A stretch of 64,000 nt of DNA. Origin: Cephalotus follicularis. Its lineage: Eukaryota > Streptophyta > Magnoliopsida > Oxalidales > Cephalotaceae. The stretch covers positions 508,466 through 572,465 of the forward strand of contig BDDD01000345.1 of the NCBI GenBank assembly GCA_001972305.1. The letters are read 5' to 3'. The notes below the pieces were generated by a model, which was given only the letters and a program-made list of their open reading frames with translations, did not search any database and was not told the origin of the DNA. Both the position numbers and the translations under genes were made by a program. Positions 43,582-54,190 of this stretch are shown here, piece after piece. Numbering within the stretch: position 1 is the first letter of the stretch; each line of letters opens with the position of its first letter.

Positions 43582-44928
43582 TCAGGCAGGTGTGCTTACA
43601 TCCAAGGTATATGGCATGTTGTCTGGTGTTACATCTAAACATGATGCAAAATATGATGATATGAAAGAGTGTGATGCTCCAGGGTCCATCAATACTCTAG
43701 CAGCAAAACCATAAATATACAGTGTACCTCCAACAACCGAGGTAGACTCCGGAACCTCTGTCTGTGAAAGGGTAAAAACTCTACATTTCGCAATGCCCTT
43801 GCCGGTGTCCCTTCGCTGTGAAGGCCCCACTGCGGGACCACTGTTGCTAGCTGGTCCGATAGGTGCTGTAGCCTGACTCTTCAGGCAATCTCTCACGGAA
43901 TGGCCAGCTTCCCCGCACCTCAAACACAGTCCATTCATCCTCCAGCAATCCTTTTGTAAGTGGCCCTTACGACCACAGTGATAACAAGCTCCAGTTCCCG
44001 CATTACTCCCCTGACTAGGAGTACCCTGTGTGGCAGTCTGTCCGGATTTGTTCTTCGATGATTTAGTCGGAGAACCACTGCCCTGCCATTTTGAAGACGC
44101 TGGTCTCATCGGACTCTGTTTATTCTGTTGTGCCCGGGCCGTCTCTGCTCGGTCCTCACTGGATATGCTCTCCAGCAGCCTCTCCTTTTGAGCGACCTCT
44201 GAAAAAGTACCCAGATCCATAGCCCTAATCCTCGACCGAAGATCCGGTCGCAAACCCTTCAGAAATCTCAGTATATTTTTTGCGTCATCAGCTACCAGAT
44301 AGGGTGAATGTCTGGCTAGCTCCATAAACCTGGCCTGGTACTCGGCCACGGTCATCTCCCCTTGCTGCAACTCAAGAAGCTCTGTCTCCCTTCGCTCTTG
44401 CTCAATCCGGGGTACATAGGAATCGAGGAACTCTGTTTGGAATCTCTCCCATGTAGCATCGAGTCCAACTGACTCCCACTTCGCTTTGACCATCTCCCAC
44501 CAGTGAGTGGCCTCTCCCCATAAACGGTACACAGCAAACTTCAGCTTCTGAGTATCGGTACAGTCCATCACGTCAAAAATCTTTTCCAAGTCTTGAATCC
44601 ATCTTTCAGCAATCGTAGCATCAAGTTCTCCCCGGAAGCTAGGTGGATTCTGTCTCATAAACCTTTCGAGGTCCCTTCCAAACTGACTACCATCCTCCCC
44701 TGGGCAGTGATCGGGAGCTCTATGTTGCGGTCGAGCTTGCGCGTAGTACTGGCGCATCTCCTCCGCATTGGCCATATTAAAGGCCATCTGTTGCTGGAAG
44801 TAGTCCGTAATCCGGGCCATCGGGTCCCTATCATCTTCGGGGACATTCACTCCTTGCGGCACATTCATTCCCTTAGGGGCATTGGCTCCAGTAGCTCTAG
44901 CCCTACCTCGTGTTCTCCTTCGATCCAT
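43582..44928 (-). pseudogene. gag: Gag and protease start, Tekay element (448 codons)
   Basis: The frame starts MDRRRTRGRARATG at 44928 and holds the gag domain (DLERFMRQNPPSFRGELDAT, DLEKIFDVMDCTDTQKLKFA, FLKGLRPDLRSRI) and two complete zinc knuckles, CYHCGRKGHLQKDC (about residues 315-328) and CLRCGEAGHSVRDC (335-348). The retropepsin site MDPGASHSFIS lies near residue 415; DPGA replaces the more common DS/TGA but occurs in related plant elements. It ends at a TGA (43582-43584), after which the same frame continues. It is the intact counterpart of element B's Gag, with which it shares long identical stretches. Confidence 0.92.
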
Positions 44929-45027
44929 TTGTTCCTATATGGAAAAGATGTCATTAGTAGTCATCTCAAGGAAACAATCCGTTAATTGCCAAGGAACTTA
45001 TCCAAGCTAAGCATATAATGGATATAT

Positions 45028-45039
45028 GCTCTGATACCA
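45028..45039 (-). promoter_or_regulatory. Primer-binding site of the Tekay element
   Basis: TGGTATCAGAGC on the minus strand, three bases after the 5' LTR end at 45043. Confidence 0.92.
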
Positions 45040-45042
45040 CGT

Positions 45043-46326
45043 TGTCACACCCCCGTTTTCCAAATTAAGACAACATATAAAGTGGTAAGGTAATCAACAT
45101 AATATAATTCAGCTCATGCAAAATTACCAATAAATAAAAACCTTAGATAGCGGAAGCAATAACATAAATGAGCCGAATTTAAACATGCATCACGCATCCC
45201 ATACTACGTGATGCCCAACAAGTTATAATAAAATCCAACCTCATTGTCGATCGCCCAAAACGGAGCGTGAAATAATACAGTACGAGATAACAAAATATCC
45301 TTTGTTACAATAATCCAAATTACATAATCATTGTTCAGTTACTCAAAACATAACAACAAGAGAAACTACATAGTCTTCTCTTTAAGTCTCCAAGCATGCT
45401 CCATCTCACAAACCACTCCATCAATCTGTTACAGTAGGCCTTTGTCCTCACTCGGCTAAGTAGAAAAGTTTATGAATACAGTTTAAGGTCAAGGTAATGC
45501 GTATCATGAATGAATGCATAGTGATGCAGCATGATATGAAATTTTCACAAAAATTATAACTCCGTATATACATATAAAAATATATGCATGTTCACGGTAC
45601 AAGAATAACTCTGTAAGTTGTATCAACACAAGCAATAAGTATGTCCCAAAAGGAACCAGACAACCAAGTCGTCATAACCGTCGCCACCTCCTGGCCCCAA
45701 CGTCATGCACTCTTACCCCATCCCGTTTGTGAACGGTTTGGAGCAAGTCCTCCGTATGTTGTTTAGCACGACGGCTAACCCAACAGTCACAAGTATTGCA
45801 CAGTACAATTCAAGCAATAAAGTATAATCACTTGATCAAATATATTTGTTTAAAATATATTACTCCATTCACAAGTTGAAATAAGTTATAAAACTTAAAA
45901 CAATACATTTGGATTGCATAGTCAATCCTTTAAAACGTTTCTCCGTATTTGGGGATACTTCCCCAGCCATTTCGAAAATATATAAAATCATATATTTGAC
46001 AAATATATATTTTCGTACAATAATGATTATAATAATCATGCCTCGCCTGGCAGTCCGTTGCCAAGTGTCAAAACAGTTGGCCAGTCGACTGGTTCCTCAC
46101 GCCAGTCGACTGCCTCCCCCTTTAGTCCAACAGTCGGCTGGTATATCTCACCAGTCGGCTGTCCAGGGCAAAAATCTCCATAATTATACTTAGAATCACA
46201 CTTCTAAATGCTCTAAGTTAACTTGAATTCAAGATATCAACCAGGAAATTCGCCTTTTATTAATTCAAGGTAAAGATTACATCGAGGATTACAATAATAC
46301 ATGAAATTGAATTTTCGGGCGTTACA
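45043..46326 (-). mobile_element. 5' LTR of the Tekay element, internally deleted
   Basis: On the minus strand it starts TGTAACGCCCGAAAATTC at 46326 and ends GGGGGTGTGACA at 45043. It is only 1.28 kb. The left part (45043-46030) resembles 47012-48060 of the solo LTR (shared GCCTTTGTCCTCACTCGGCT). The right part matches the start of the 3' LTR. The two meet at about 46035, inside word array 8's counterpart, so the central part is missing. Confidence 0.85.
46082..46161. repeat. Phased palindromic words in the 5' LTR of the Tekay element
   Basis: Words start at 46082, 46103, 46131 and 46152, the same spacing as in the 3' LTR (40085, 40106, 40134, 40155). The words upstream of these are lost in the deletion. 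Confidence 0.85.
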
Positions 46327-47011
46327 CACAAGCTCTAGGGTTAGTCACGAAGCTCGACTAATCAAGTACTATGTGTAATTCTAGTAGAGTGATCTGTCGA
46401 TAGTAGATCGATGCCTAACATATCTAACTAGAAGTTAATGTTCACTCTATGGTAAACACCTCTATAGACTCTCCCTTATTCTTTGCTAAGACATTTTAGA
46501 AAACATTTAAAGAATTATTCACTCAATCTAAAGTATTTTTACATAGGTTAGATTCATACTTTAGAAGGCTCGAGAAGAAGATCGTTTGAGAAAAACAACT
46601 AAAAGGTCTCAAACGAGCTACTTCAGAGATAACCTCCATAAAACGTCAAACTCAAATAATTTTCAATCTTTTGGTCACATAATTTGATGAAAATATAGAA
46701 ATATGTTAAAACGTGTTTAAAAGAATATTATTTGATCCTTGAAAGACTCCCGTTGAAAACTGTTTAAGAAAACTCACAAAACTCACAAAACCGAAACTTT
46801 GGCTGTCAAAATGCACTGCAATAGACTGCAATTGATCAGAGCCATTCTAGTCGACTATTTAAGTGCACTATAGTCGATTGGAATGGTTTGGAGAACAGTA
46901 AACGTGATTTGTTCCAAAAACTGAATCGATCTAACTTTTGATTTTGACAACCTTTTTCAAATCCGTTTAAAACGAAACTTTAGTGGAAGCTTGTATGCAT
47001 GTATAACAACA
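46327..47011 (-). mobile_element. Middle piece of the 3' LTR of element C
   Basis: The start of this piece (GGTTAGTCACGAAGCTCGAC) is the inverse of 27900-27920 in the solo LTR, and the remainder reads like the same LTR class on the minus strand. Weak GTCGA words occur near 46848 and 46871 (TAGTCGACTA, TAGTCGATTG). It is separated from its neighbours by the Tekay element on the left and a solo LTR on the right. Confidence 0.6.
47007..47011. repeat. Left target duplication of solo LTR (CAACA), imperfect
   Basis: CAACA pairs with TAACA at 49905-49909, 4 of 5 matching; the change fits a single C/T transition. Confidence 0.6.
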
Positions 47012-48159
47012 TGTCACACCCCGTTTCCCATTAAGACAACATTAAAGCAGTAAAGGCAATCAACATAACATTATCCAGCTTATACAAAATACAATAAAAT
47101 TAAAACTTTGATTCCATTAACATTTTGCGGAAGCACTTGATAAGAAGCTGAATAAACTGAATCATGCGTCCCATACCACATGATCCCAACATATAACATC
47201 ATTAAGCCATTGCCAATTTCCCACAAACGGAGCGTGATCAAATACTCGATCAACATCATTAGTACATTAATACAGTTGCCCAAAATAAAGCATGTATCAA
47301 TACATGTTTCGACATTTATTTAAACAAATAAAACTCCATCTCCCCTCTGATTCTGCCGCGCACGGTCGACATCCACGTCATTGCATCAATATACAATAGT
47401 AGGGGGTTAGCCTTTGTCCTCACTCGGCTAAATCATAAGTGTCATTTAAGGTCAGTGATAATGAATGTCATGAAATGAATGCACTCATGATGCAATATAT
47501 AACATATCGCCACACGTACATATATATGACAATAGGTGCAACCATGCAAAGTGGCTACAACCAACAAATCATCAATCATGTCTCAAAGGACAAATCAAAT
47601 CCAATCGAATCGGTACGAAGAGTGCTGCCATCTCCTGGCCCCGACGTCGTACTCTTACTCCGACCCCCGACTCCCGGGTCACGAAGCAAGGTAAATCAAT
47701 CAACTCATGATGCTCGCACTCTGTGTTCAGCAATCATGGTAACCCGTGTTACTTGCACTCAGTGTTTAGTAACATTGTATTTCGGCGTCCCTAGCCATCT
47801 CCTGGCTCCTAGGAGAACATCCCGCCACCAGCCATCGGCGACACTTAGTCACCCCAGCCAGTACGTCATCAATCACAATCAACAAATCAATTCAAATCAT
47901 TTCCAAGTAATTTATAAAGTACTGAAAATAATACATTTATACCAAAATGTATTGCATCTTTGAAACCGTGTTTCAATCTGCTGAAAACATACATTTATCA
48001 AAATATATATTTTCATATCAAATAATGATTTGTATAAAATCATGTACACATTTATAAAATGAATAAAACACTTTAGAATCATCCATATTCCAATCATCAA
48101 TTCATTTCATATCAAAATGCGATGCAAACATATGCTCAAAATGTAAGTCAGTCTCTCAA

Positions 48160-48605
48160 CAGTCGGCTGCCGCTTCATGACAGTCGGCTGTTTTCTTTAA
48201 ACAGTCGGTTGTCCCTGATTTGGCAGTCGGCTGCCTCTCTTAGCAGTCGGTTGTCTCATGCTTGACAGTCGGCTACTCGCATAACAGTCGGTTGTCTCCT
48301 CAAGACAGTCGGCTGTTTCATGAACAGTACGTATCTTCTACATCCACACTCACCCAAGCATTACCATCTCAGTGAATACGGGTGAAGTGACACGTGGACA
48401 ATCGACTGTCATCCCAAACAGTCGACTGTGCCATCAACCAGTCGGCTTAATCAAACAGCAGGAGGTGTCTTCCATTTAAAACGCATGAACAGTCGACTGG
48501 CTCCATTGCACAATCTGCTGTTTCCCCTCGAGTAGTCGGTTGTTCTCACTGAATAGTCGACTGATAGCCTCGAATAGTCGGCTGTCCTCTTTGGACAGTC
48601 GGCTG
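48160..48605. repeat. Phased palindromic word array 9, largest
   Basis: Seventeen words in three runs. Run one starts 48160, 48181, 48202, 48224, 48244, 48266, 48285, 48306. Run two starts 48399, 48419, 48439. Run three starts 48490, 48511, 48533, 48554, 48575, 48596. Within runs all intervals are 19-22 bp, mostly 21. Run one is mainly CAGTCGGCTG/CAGTCGGTTG, the others include CAGTCGACTG and TAGTCGACTG. The 11-bp spacers share no sequence. Confidence 0.92.
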
Positions 48606-49507
48606 GTCCTGCAGGTAGTGCACAAACACATCAGAAAACATATGCGATTCTCATCCAAATCCATTCAAAACAGAGCATTCATAAACAACAACACATGTTC
48701 ATGCTCATATCACAGTCTATTGCATGCATTTCATTTATGAATATCCATTATAACTGAACATAAACCACAATTATAAAATCCCCTACCTGTTAAAGCAGTA
48801 GCAACAGTACAGTCGAGCTGCACGTTCAATTACCAAACATTCCCAAATTGCTGCCTACCAAATTATCAGCTCGCTCACTACACATACAACACATTTCAAT
48901 TACAATCAACGCACATAATTCAACGTCGTCGTCACTGAAGTTCGGGCCAGATTCCGGCCAACTCACCCAGCTTGTGAAACACCCATAAACAGGTTCCACA
49001 TTGAACGGTCTACACAGAACCCCTCAAAACTCAACGTGAATCGGCGCCGAACGCCGCGCCATCGCCGGCAGCGAGTTGTGACTCACTGAGTCAACTCGCC
49101 GGACCTCAACAGGTCTGATCGCCACCCAAAAACGCCACACATTCACCAGTTATACGTGTCACTGCCTGTGACTCGACGAGACTCGGCGCCAAATGCGCGG
49201 TCTCAGGCGGCAGTGAGTCGACTCGCTGAGTCGACTCAATCAACTGATTCCGACCATTTCCAGCCGAATAACGCCTCACCAGTGGTCAAAATGGATAGAG
49301 CGGGCCTTCTAGATGAAAACCCCCTCCATCCGCAACGCTAACAGCGCCTAGAAAAGCCGGCAGATGGCGCGCACAGTGACGGCAGAGGAGAAGAAAAAGA
49401 AGAAAAAAGGGGAAAGAGAAGGAGGAGTTACCATCCTTTGGCATGCCTGGGTTGACCGTCGTGCTCTCCCGGTCCTGTGGCTAGCTCCGGCGCTCACTCC
49501 CGATCTC

Positions 49508-49524
49508 TCTCTCACTTTCTCTCC

Positions 49525-49556
<32 letters not shown>
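49508..49556. repeat. (CT)n simple repeat in the solo LTR
   Basis: A run of CT dinucleotides interrupted by short T-rich stretches. Similar CT/GA tracts lie at matching places in the other long LTRs. Confidence 0.85.
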
Positions 49557-49558
<2 letters not shown>

Positions 49559-49904
49559 CGCGGGCGCTATGGGCGCGTGATGCGCCCGTGTCTCCCTCTC
49601 CCTCCCTTATAACATTGCTTCCTCCTTAGTATTTTCTGGTAAAATACTAAGGTATGGGTCCCGATTTTTCCGCGAATCGCGACATAAATTATCCGAACAG
49701 TCACCAAAATAATCGAAATAAAATTGCGAACATTGGGCTTTATTGTCGCGTATTAAAAATAGGCTTTATTAGCCATTTTGGCCAACATAATTACAGCTTC
49801 AATGCATAATGCCTTTTTTATTTCTTTGGGCCTTCATCGGTTTTATTACGATCGTACACGCACCAATTTCATAATAATTATTTATGAAATTCTGGGGCGT
49901 TACA

Positions 49905-50326
49905 TAACAAGATATCTTAATTTGAAAGCATTTTTACCATCCTAAGGTCACTAGATCTAAAAAGGGTTAAAATAGATCTAAAAATCCTTTTTCAATGAAA
50001 AATTCGTTTTAATTAGTTCTAACACGTTCCAATCCATTTTAATCGATCCTAATCACATTCATACTCAAGTGCTCATCAAGACACTATGATTTATGCATAT
50101 ATGATGTAATTAAATCAATCCAAATACATTTTAGATAGAGATATTCCTACCGTTTTCAATTTCGAAGCTTGAACGGTTGAATTAGCAGATATAGGATGAG
50201 AGACTTAGGTCTCTGGATTTTATCAACTTTCCCTTGATCTCATAATCATTTTGGTTCCAAGTTTGCAAAATTTGAAGGAGATATGGTAGAGAGAGAGTGA
50301 GAGAGGTGGCGAGTAGATAGAGAGAG

Positions 50327-50362
<36 letters not shown>

Positions 50363-50686
50363 GAAAAGAAATAGGAAATGAACTTCTATGTATAGGTTGC
50401 TTCGTTTTCTTCTCTTAAACTCAAAATGCTCGCATGTCTCATATGCAAATGCACATTTAGGTATGTGAATACCTCAATGACCACAATCTTCTATATCCAT
50501 GAAATGCACAAATACGAGCAATTAATGCCCTAATCATCGTATAAGCATTTCATATAAGCACTTATCATTCTATATGGGTATTAAATACCCCATTCATATC
50601 ATCCATATCATATGCAACAATACATATCATATGTGCCATAATAAATATGGATGTTAAATGCAAGTAGGGGTTTTTTCGGAGCATTA
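49905..50686 (-). mobile_element. 5' piece of the 3' LTR of element C
   Basis: On the minus strand the LTR begins at about 50686 with TTTAATGCTCCG, a decayed form of TGTAATGCCCC, directly after a polypurine tract. It runs to 49905, where the solo LTR interrupts it. A (TG)n tract lies at 50330-50357. Confidence 0.6.
50330..50357. repeat. (TG)n simple repeat
   Basis: About 14 TG units follow a GA-rich run in the LTR of element C. Confidence 0.9.
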
Positions 50687-50712
50687 AATTCTCCCATCCT
50701 TAAAAGAATCTG
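50687..50712 (-). promoter_or_regulatory. Polypurine tract of element C
   Basis: On the minus strand ATTCTTTTAAGGATGGGAGA precedes the LTR start, like the tracts of element B and the Tekay element. It lies only about 285 bp after the end of gag. Confidence 0.65.
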
Positions 50713-50996
50713 GTCCCCAGATTCACCGTCCATAACTGTATCCATAACCATAAACTTACCTCTTTGTGCCAAACCCGTATCAATAAAAGTTCTCATAACC
50801 ATGTTGCACAGGCGAGCTTGAATTCCCATTGGTTTTTTCCTTTTTTTCCTAACTTATCCCTCTAGAAGTACCCGATGCATTAGTAATCCGAGTTGGTGGT
50901 GCCTAGTACTGAGTCTGAGGTGTCTTATACCGATACCGTGCTTGTGGTGTCTGCTGTAATAAGTATCATGTTTGAAATAATCCCTTGTTATCTGTT

Positions 50997-52198
50997 CTAC
51001 GTCATGTGACCCATGTCTTCGCAATGCATACAACTCCCCAAGTACCGATGACAGTTGTTAGAGGTATGGTTGGTTCTCTCACAATGTATGCAAGGTACTG
51101 GTGTGGGTTGGTTCATGGCATCAGAGAACCTAGACTGAGTACCCTGACCGGATGCTCCTGACTGGTTCCTCCGATGGGGACTGAGCGCTGGTCTCCTATT
51201 ACCGAAAAATTGTGTCTGGTTGCCACTCCCTCCTGAAACAATGTGGAAGTCACCTTGAAAGAATCCATCAGAAAACCCCACCGATGATCCGCTCAATGAG
51301 CCACTACTGTCTGTCTTTGCTGACTTCCCACTAGGAGACCTACTCTGATCACTCTGCCAAGAAGACGATGTTGGTCTAGTGCCTTTCTGGATGCTTAGCA
51401 TCCTAAATTCCTCCGATATGTCATCTAACTGTGTAGCCCTTGCTGCAACATCAGCTAGAGTCCTCACATCCTGTATGACCAACTGACTCCTTAACTCTAA
51501 CCTTAAACCTCAAAAAAAAAATTGCCTTCCTTGCCTTACCTTGCACAAGATACGGAGCAGATCGAGATAGCTCCATAAACCTGGTCTCTTATTGTGATAT
51601 TGTCATATTTCCCTGTGTCAATTTGGAAAACTCACGTTTCCTCTTGTCCTTTATGTTCTCAGATAGAACTGAGCATTGAACTCTATCACAAATGCATCCC
51701 ATGTCCTCGGTGTCTCATTTTGTACCATGAAGTTTGAACTATCACCTACCAATGCTCAGTTTCTCCTTGAAACAAGGAAAGTTACTGATCATCAATACTT
51801 TCCATAACCATAAAGATCTTCTCTATGAGAAGAAGCCACGTTTCACCTATCATTAGATCCATCTTTCCCTTGAAAACCGAAGGATGTAACTTCATAAACC
51901 TTGACAACACAACATGTCTTCCTTGAGGATGCTCATCCCTAGCATTCCTCCTCAACAATTGTTCGTTCATTCGTGCCATGGTTGCACACATATCGCTCTA
52001 AATAGCATGATCATCTCTAGGAGGTGAAGCATTCTCATAAAAAGCTGGTGCCTCATTTTCATGTAATAATTCATCTACATCTCCGACAGGCAAATCGTTT
52101 CTTCTTACTCTTCCCCTTCCTCTTCGGTCTCTTTGTCCTTTATTATCTATATCTACCTTATACAAGAGGTCATCATTAATCAAAGCACATATATCCAA
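50997..52198 (-). pseudogene. gag: gag of gag-only Ty3 element C, broken
   Basis: The frame begins near 52198 (KGQRDRRGRGRVRRND, then VDELLHENEAPAF), continues at 51782-51991 with ARDEHPQGRHVVLSRFMKLH and ETWLLLIEKIFMVMESIDDQ, the gag-domain signature, and ends at 50997-51482 with RTLADVAARATQLDDISEEF and zinc knuckles (CIHCERTNHTSNNC, then CMHCEDMGHMT where the final Cys is absent and a stop follows). Stops and frame changes separate the pieces. No protease, RT or integrase follows; the polypurine tract comes next. It is related to but distinct from the gag of element B. Confidence 0.8.
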
Positions 52199-52294
52199 TA
52201 TCTAAAGCATCGACAAATGTAAATGCATAAGTCATGCATATCCATTTAGTCAATCTATAACCATCAATCAGACATAACTAGTAGGCCAACGCCA

Positions 52295-52305
52295 CTCCGA
52301 TACCA
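52295..52305 (-). promoter_or_regulatory. Primer-binding site of element C
   Basis: TGGTATCGGAG on the minus strand differs by one base from the usual TGGTATCAGAG and sits next to the 5' LTR end at 52308. Confidence 0.75.
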
Positions 52306-52307
52306 AC

Positions 52308-52630
52308 TATAACACCCAAACCCGGTAGAGGCTCGTGACGTTACCACAAACCCATTCAGTCTCTTAATCCATAAGTCGACTACTAGTTAAGTCTATTCTA
52401 TGCAGTGAAAAATCATAAAAACTTTAAACTTTATGAATATGTGCATACATCCATTCGAATACTCTTAATTATCTATTCAATTACTTATAAGTATATCTAC
52501 ATATTCTTGACAATACATGCATATACATACAAACCCAATATACTTATACAAATCATTACTCTTTAGTCATGTCATACATCTCATGACAAGTCTAAACATT
52601 CAATTTATTCATTACAAATCCTTACACAGT
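52308..52630 (-). mobile_element. 5' LTR of element C, truncated
   Basis: The end of the LTR (minus GGGTGTTATA) lies at 52308. About 300 bp match 35750-36055 closely, which pairs the two LTRs of element C. At 52630 it breaks off against a copia LTR that itself lacks its first 20 or so bases. Confidence 0.75.
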
Positions 52631-52633
52631 ACT

Positions 52634-54190
52634 AAGCCAAGAGGTGACTGCAGACATATGTTATTAACATATGATACACTCTTTGTCAATACATTATTAG
52701 TTTCATTCATGTTCTATAGTGCATATTCTGGAAAGATAGGCATTTTTGCTATATGTATAATCCTAAACCGTTGAATCGGATTAGTTAACCACCATGTTAA
52801 CTGAATACACATATAGCGCCCTATCGTTCGAGAGGTTGGATCTCATACCTGAGAGGTTATGAGAATGAGATCCTTACTCCCATCTGACAAAACGTTCTAA
52901 GTCATAGGTTCACTTTCTTAGGGCAATTGATGAACCGCAAAGACTTGTCGTATTATGCTTGCCCTCTTGTGTGTGGGGGATGGATCATCTCATTACCATT
53001 TGGGTTTATCCTAAAGATGATGCGAGTGCATGCTGGAAGCATGACACGGAACCGACTCACCATAGGAACCCTATTTGGAAAGTTAACGCCTTTGTCAATA
53101 GAAGTCCTATTTTTTCAGTTTTGTATAGTCTATGGTGACTAGTAGGTCTTAGCCTACGTTGTATCCTTAGACCTGAGCGGCTGGCATGCGTTGTGTAGTA
53201 ACCGCTTGACTTTGATTTCGGCCTTCCCCAGCACTAGTCACGTGCTGGCAAAAGGGGAAGCTGCATTGAGATGTATGGGCAAGTGCGGAAGACGGGATCA
53301 TCACACCAATGTTAATGGGTTATAGGCTCTATAACATTTGTGATCGTTGAAGACTTGAAGTCTCGGCAGAGCACTTAGGAGATTAGGAACAAGAGGTTTC
53401 CTGGGATGTCTCCCGATAGTCTCAATGCGTTCATAGAATTATAGTTATCTCGATTTACCTGGGGTGACATTAATCCAAACGCTAATCCATGGTCAGAGCC
53501 GAGATGATGAGAGATATATGACACATATGCCGATGACGAGAATAAAGTACTGGTTAATCTAGCTAACAAATTATAGACGTAGTGTACACGGATCCGAGGG
53601 TGATTTGGAGATCACACTGGGGCTATATGGATAGTCAAGGACTATCTGGGTGGTCATACTAGAATCATGGGATTTCTGGGAAATATATCATTGTACCAGA
53701 AACCAACCAGGCTTTCGGGTCCAGCCTGATTTTGGAACAGGTTGATATGTCGGGTGACATATCATTTAGTGAAAGGATAACATCTAAGGAAGATGTTACT
53801 TTGCTAGTGAGCATTTTATTTGCTGAACATATCATTTCATAGAAATGAGTTCAAGCATCACCATAATGAAATGTTATGTGCAAAGGGTTGTTTGTTTCCA
53901 TTAGCAAGTGCACTTGGGCATTTGTTTGGGGAGAGAGCTTATAGGCTTAGGGATTATTGGGCTAGGGATTCATCGTCCCATTTGGGCCGAATTTATGCCT
54001 TAATTTGGCTAGGTTCATGATTGGCCCAATGTGTTTACATAATGGCCCAATTGTAAATAGGTGTAACTTACTTAAGTTGACTAATTCAACTTTGTGTTTA
54101 ATACACATTTTGGCTGAAATTTTGAGGCATCATTTGCCTTGTCTTTGGCCGGTCCTTGGGTGGCAAAAAGGGAGAGAAAAACGTTTTATA
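52634..54190 (+). mobile_element. Copia LTR, plus strand (arm 1 of inverted pair)
   Basis: The sequence from AAGCCAAGAGGTGACTGCAG onward matches the 3' LTR at 62560-64000 in the same orientation, and, inverted, 54262-55600. It has lost its first bases (TGTTAGATAGGGG...). With 55631-55910 it may form the 5' LTR of the copia element, split by arm 2. The right end is uncertain. Frames such as 52927-53142 are conserved only because the LTR is repeated. Confidence 0.7.

Larger units (their letters stand above)
47012..49904 (-). mobile_element. Solo LTR, 2.9 kb, Ty3 Tekay-type, minus strand
   Basis: On the minus strand it starts TGTAACGCCCCAGAATTTC at 49904 and ends GGGGTGTGACA at 47012. A near-perfect 5-bp duplication flanks it. 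It has no internal region. It carries the largest word array (48160-48605), a (CT)n tract (49508-49556) and a GC-rich part (48900-49600) shared with the LTR ending at 12032. Frames at 47439-47963 and 49156-49612 are chance frames. Confidence 0.85.

Noticed and set aside
47439..47963. 174-codon plus-strand reading frame
   Set aside because: Antisense inside the solo LTR, low-complexity sequence, no recognisable motif.
48160..48605. CRISPR-like array of short palindromes and unique spacers
   Set aside because: Repeats of 10 bp and spacers of 11 bp are far too short, no cas genes are present, and the setting is a plant LTR.
52927..53142. Conserved small protein, since nearly the same frame recurs at 62845-63066
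   Set aside because: The similarity is explained by both lying in copies of the same copia LTR; both strands are equally conserved.
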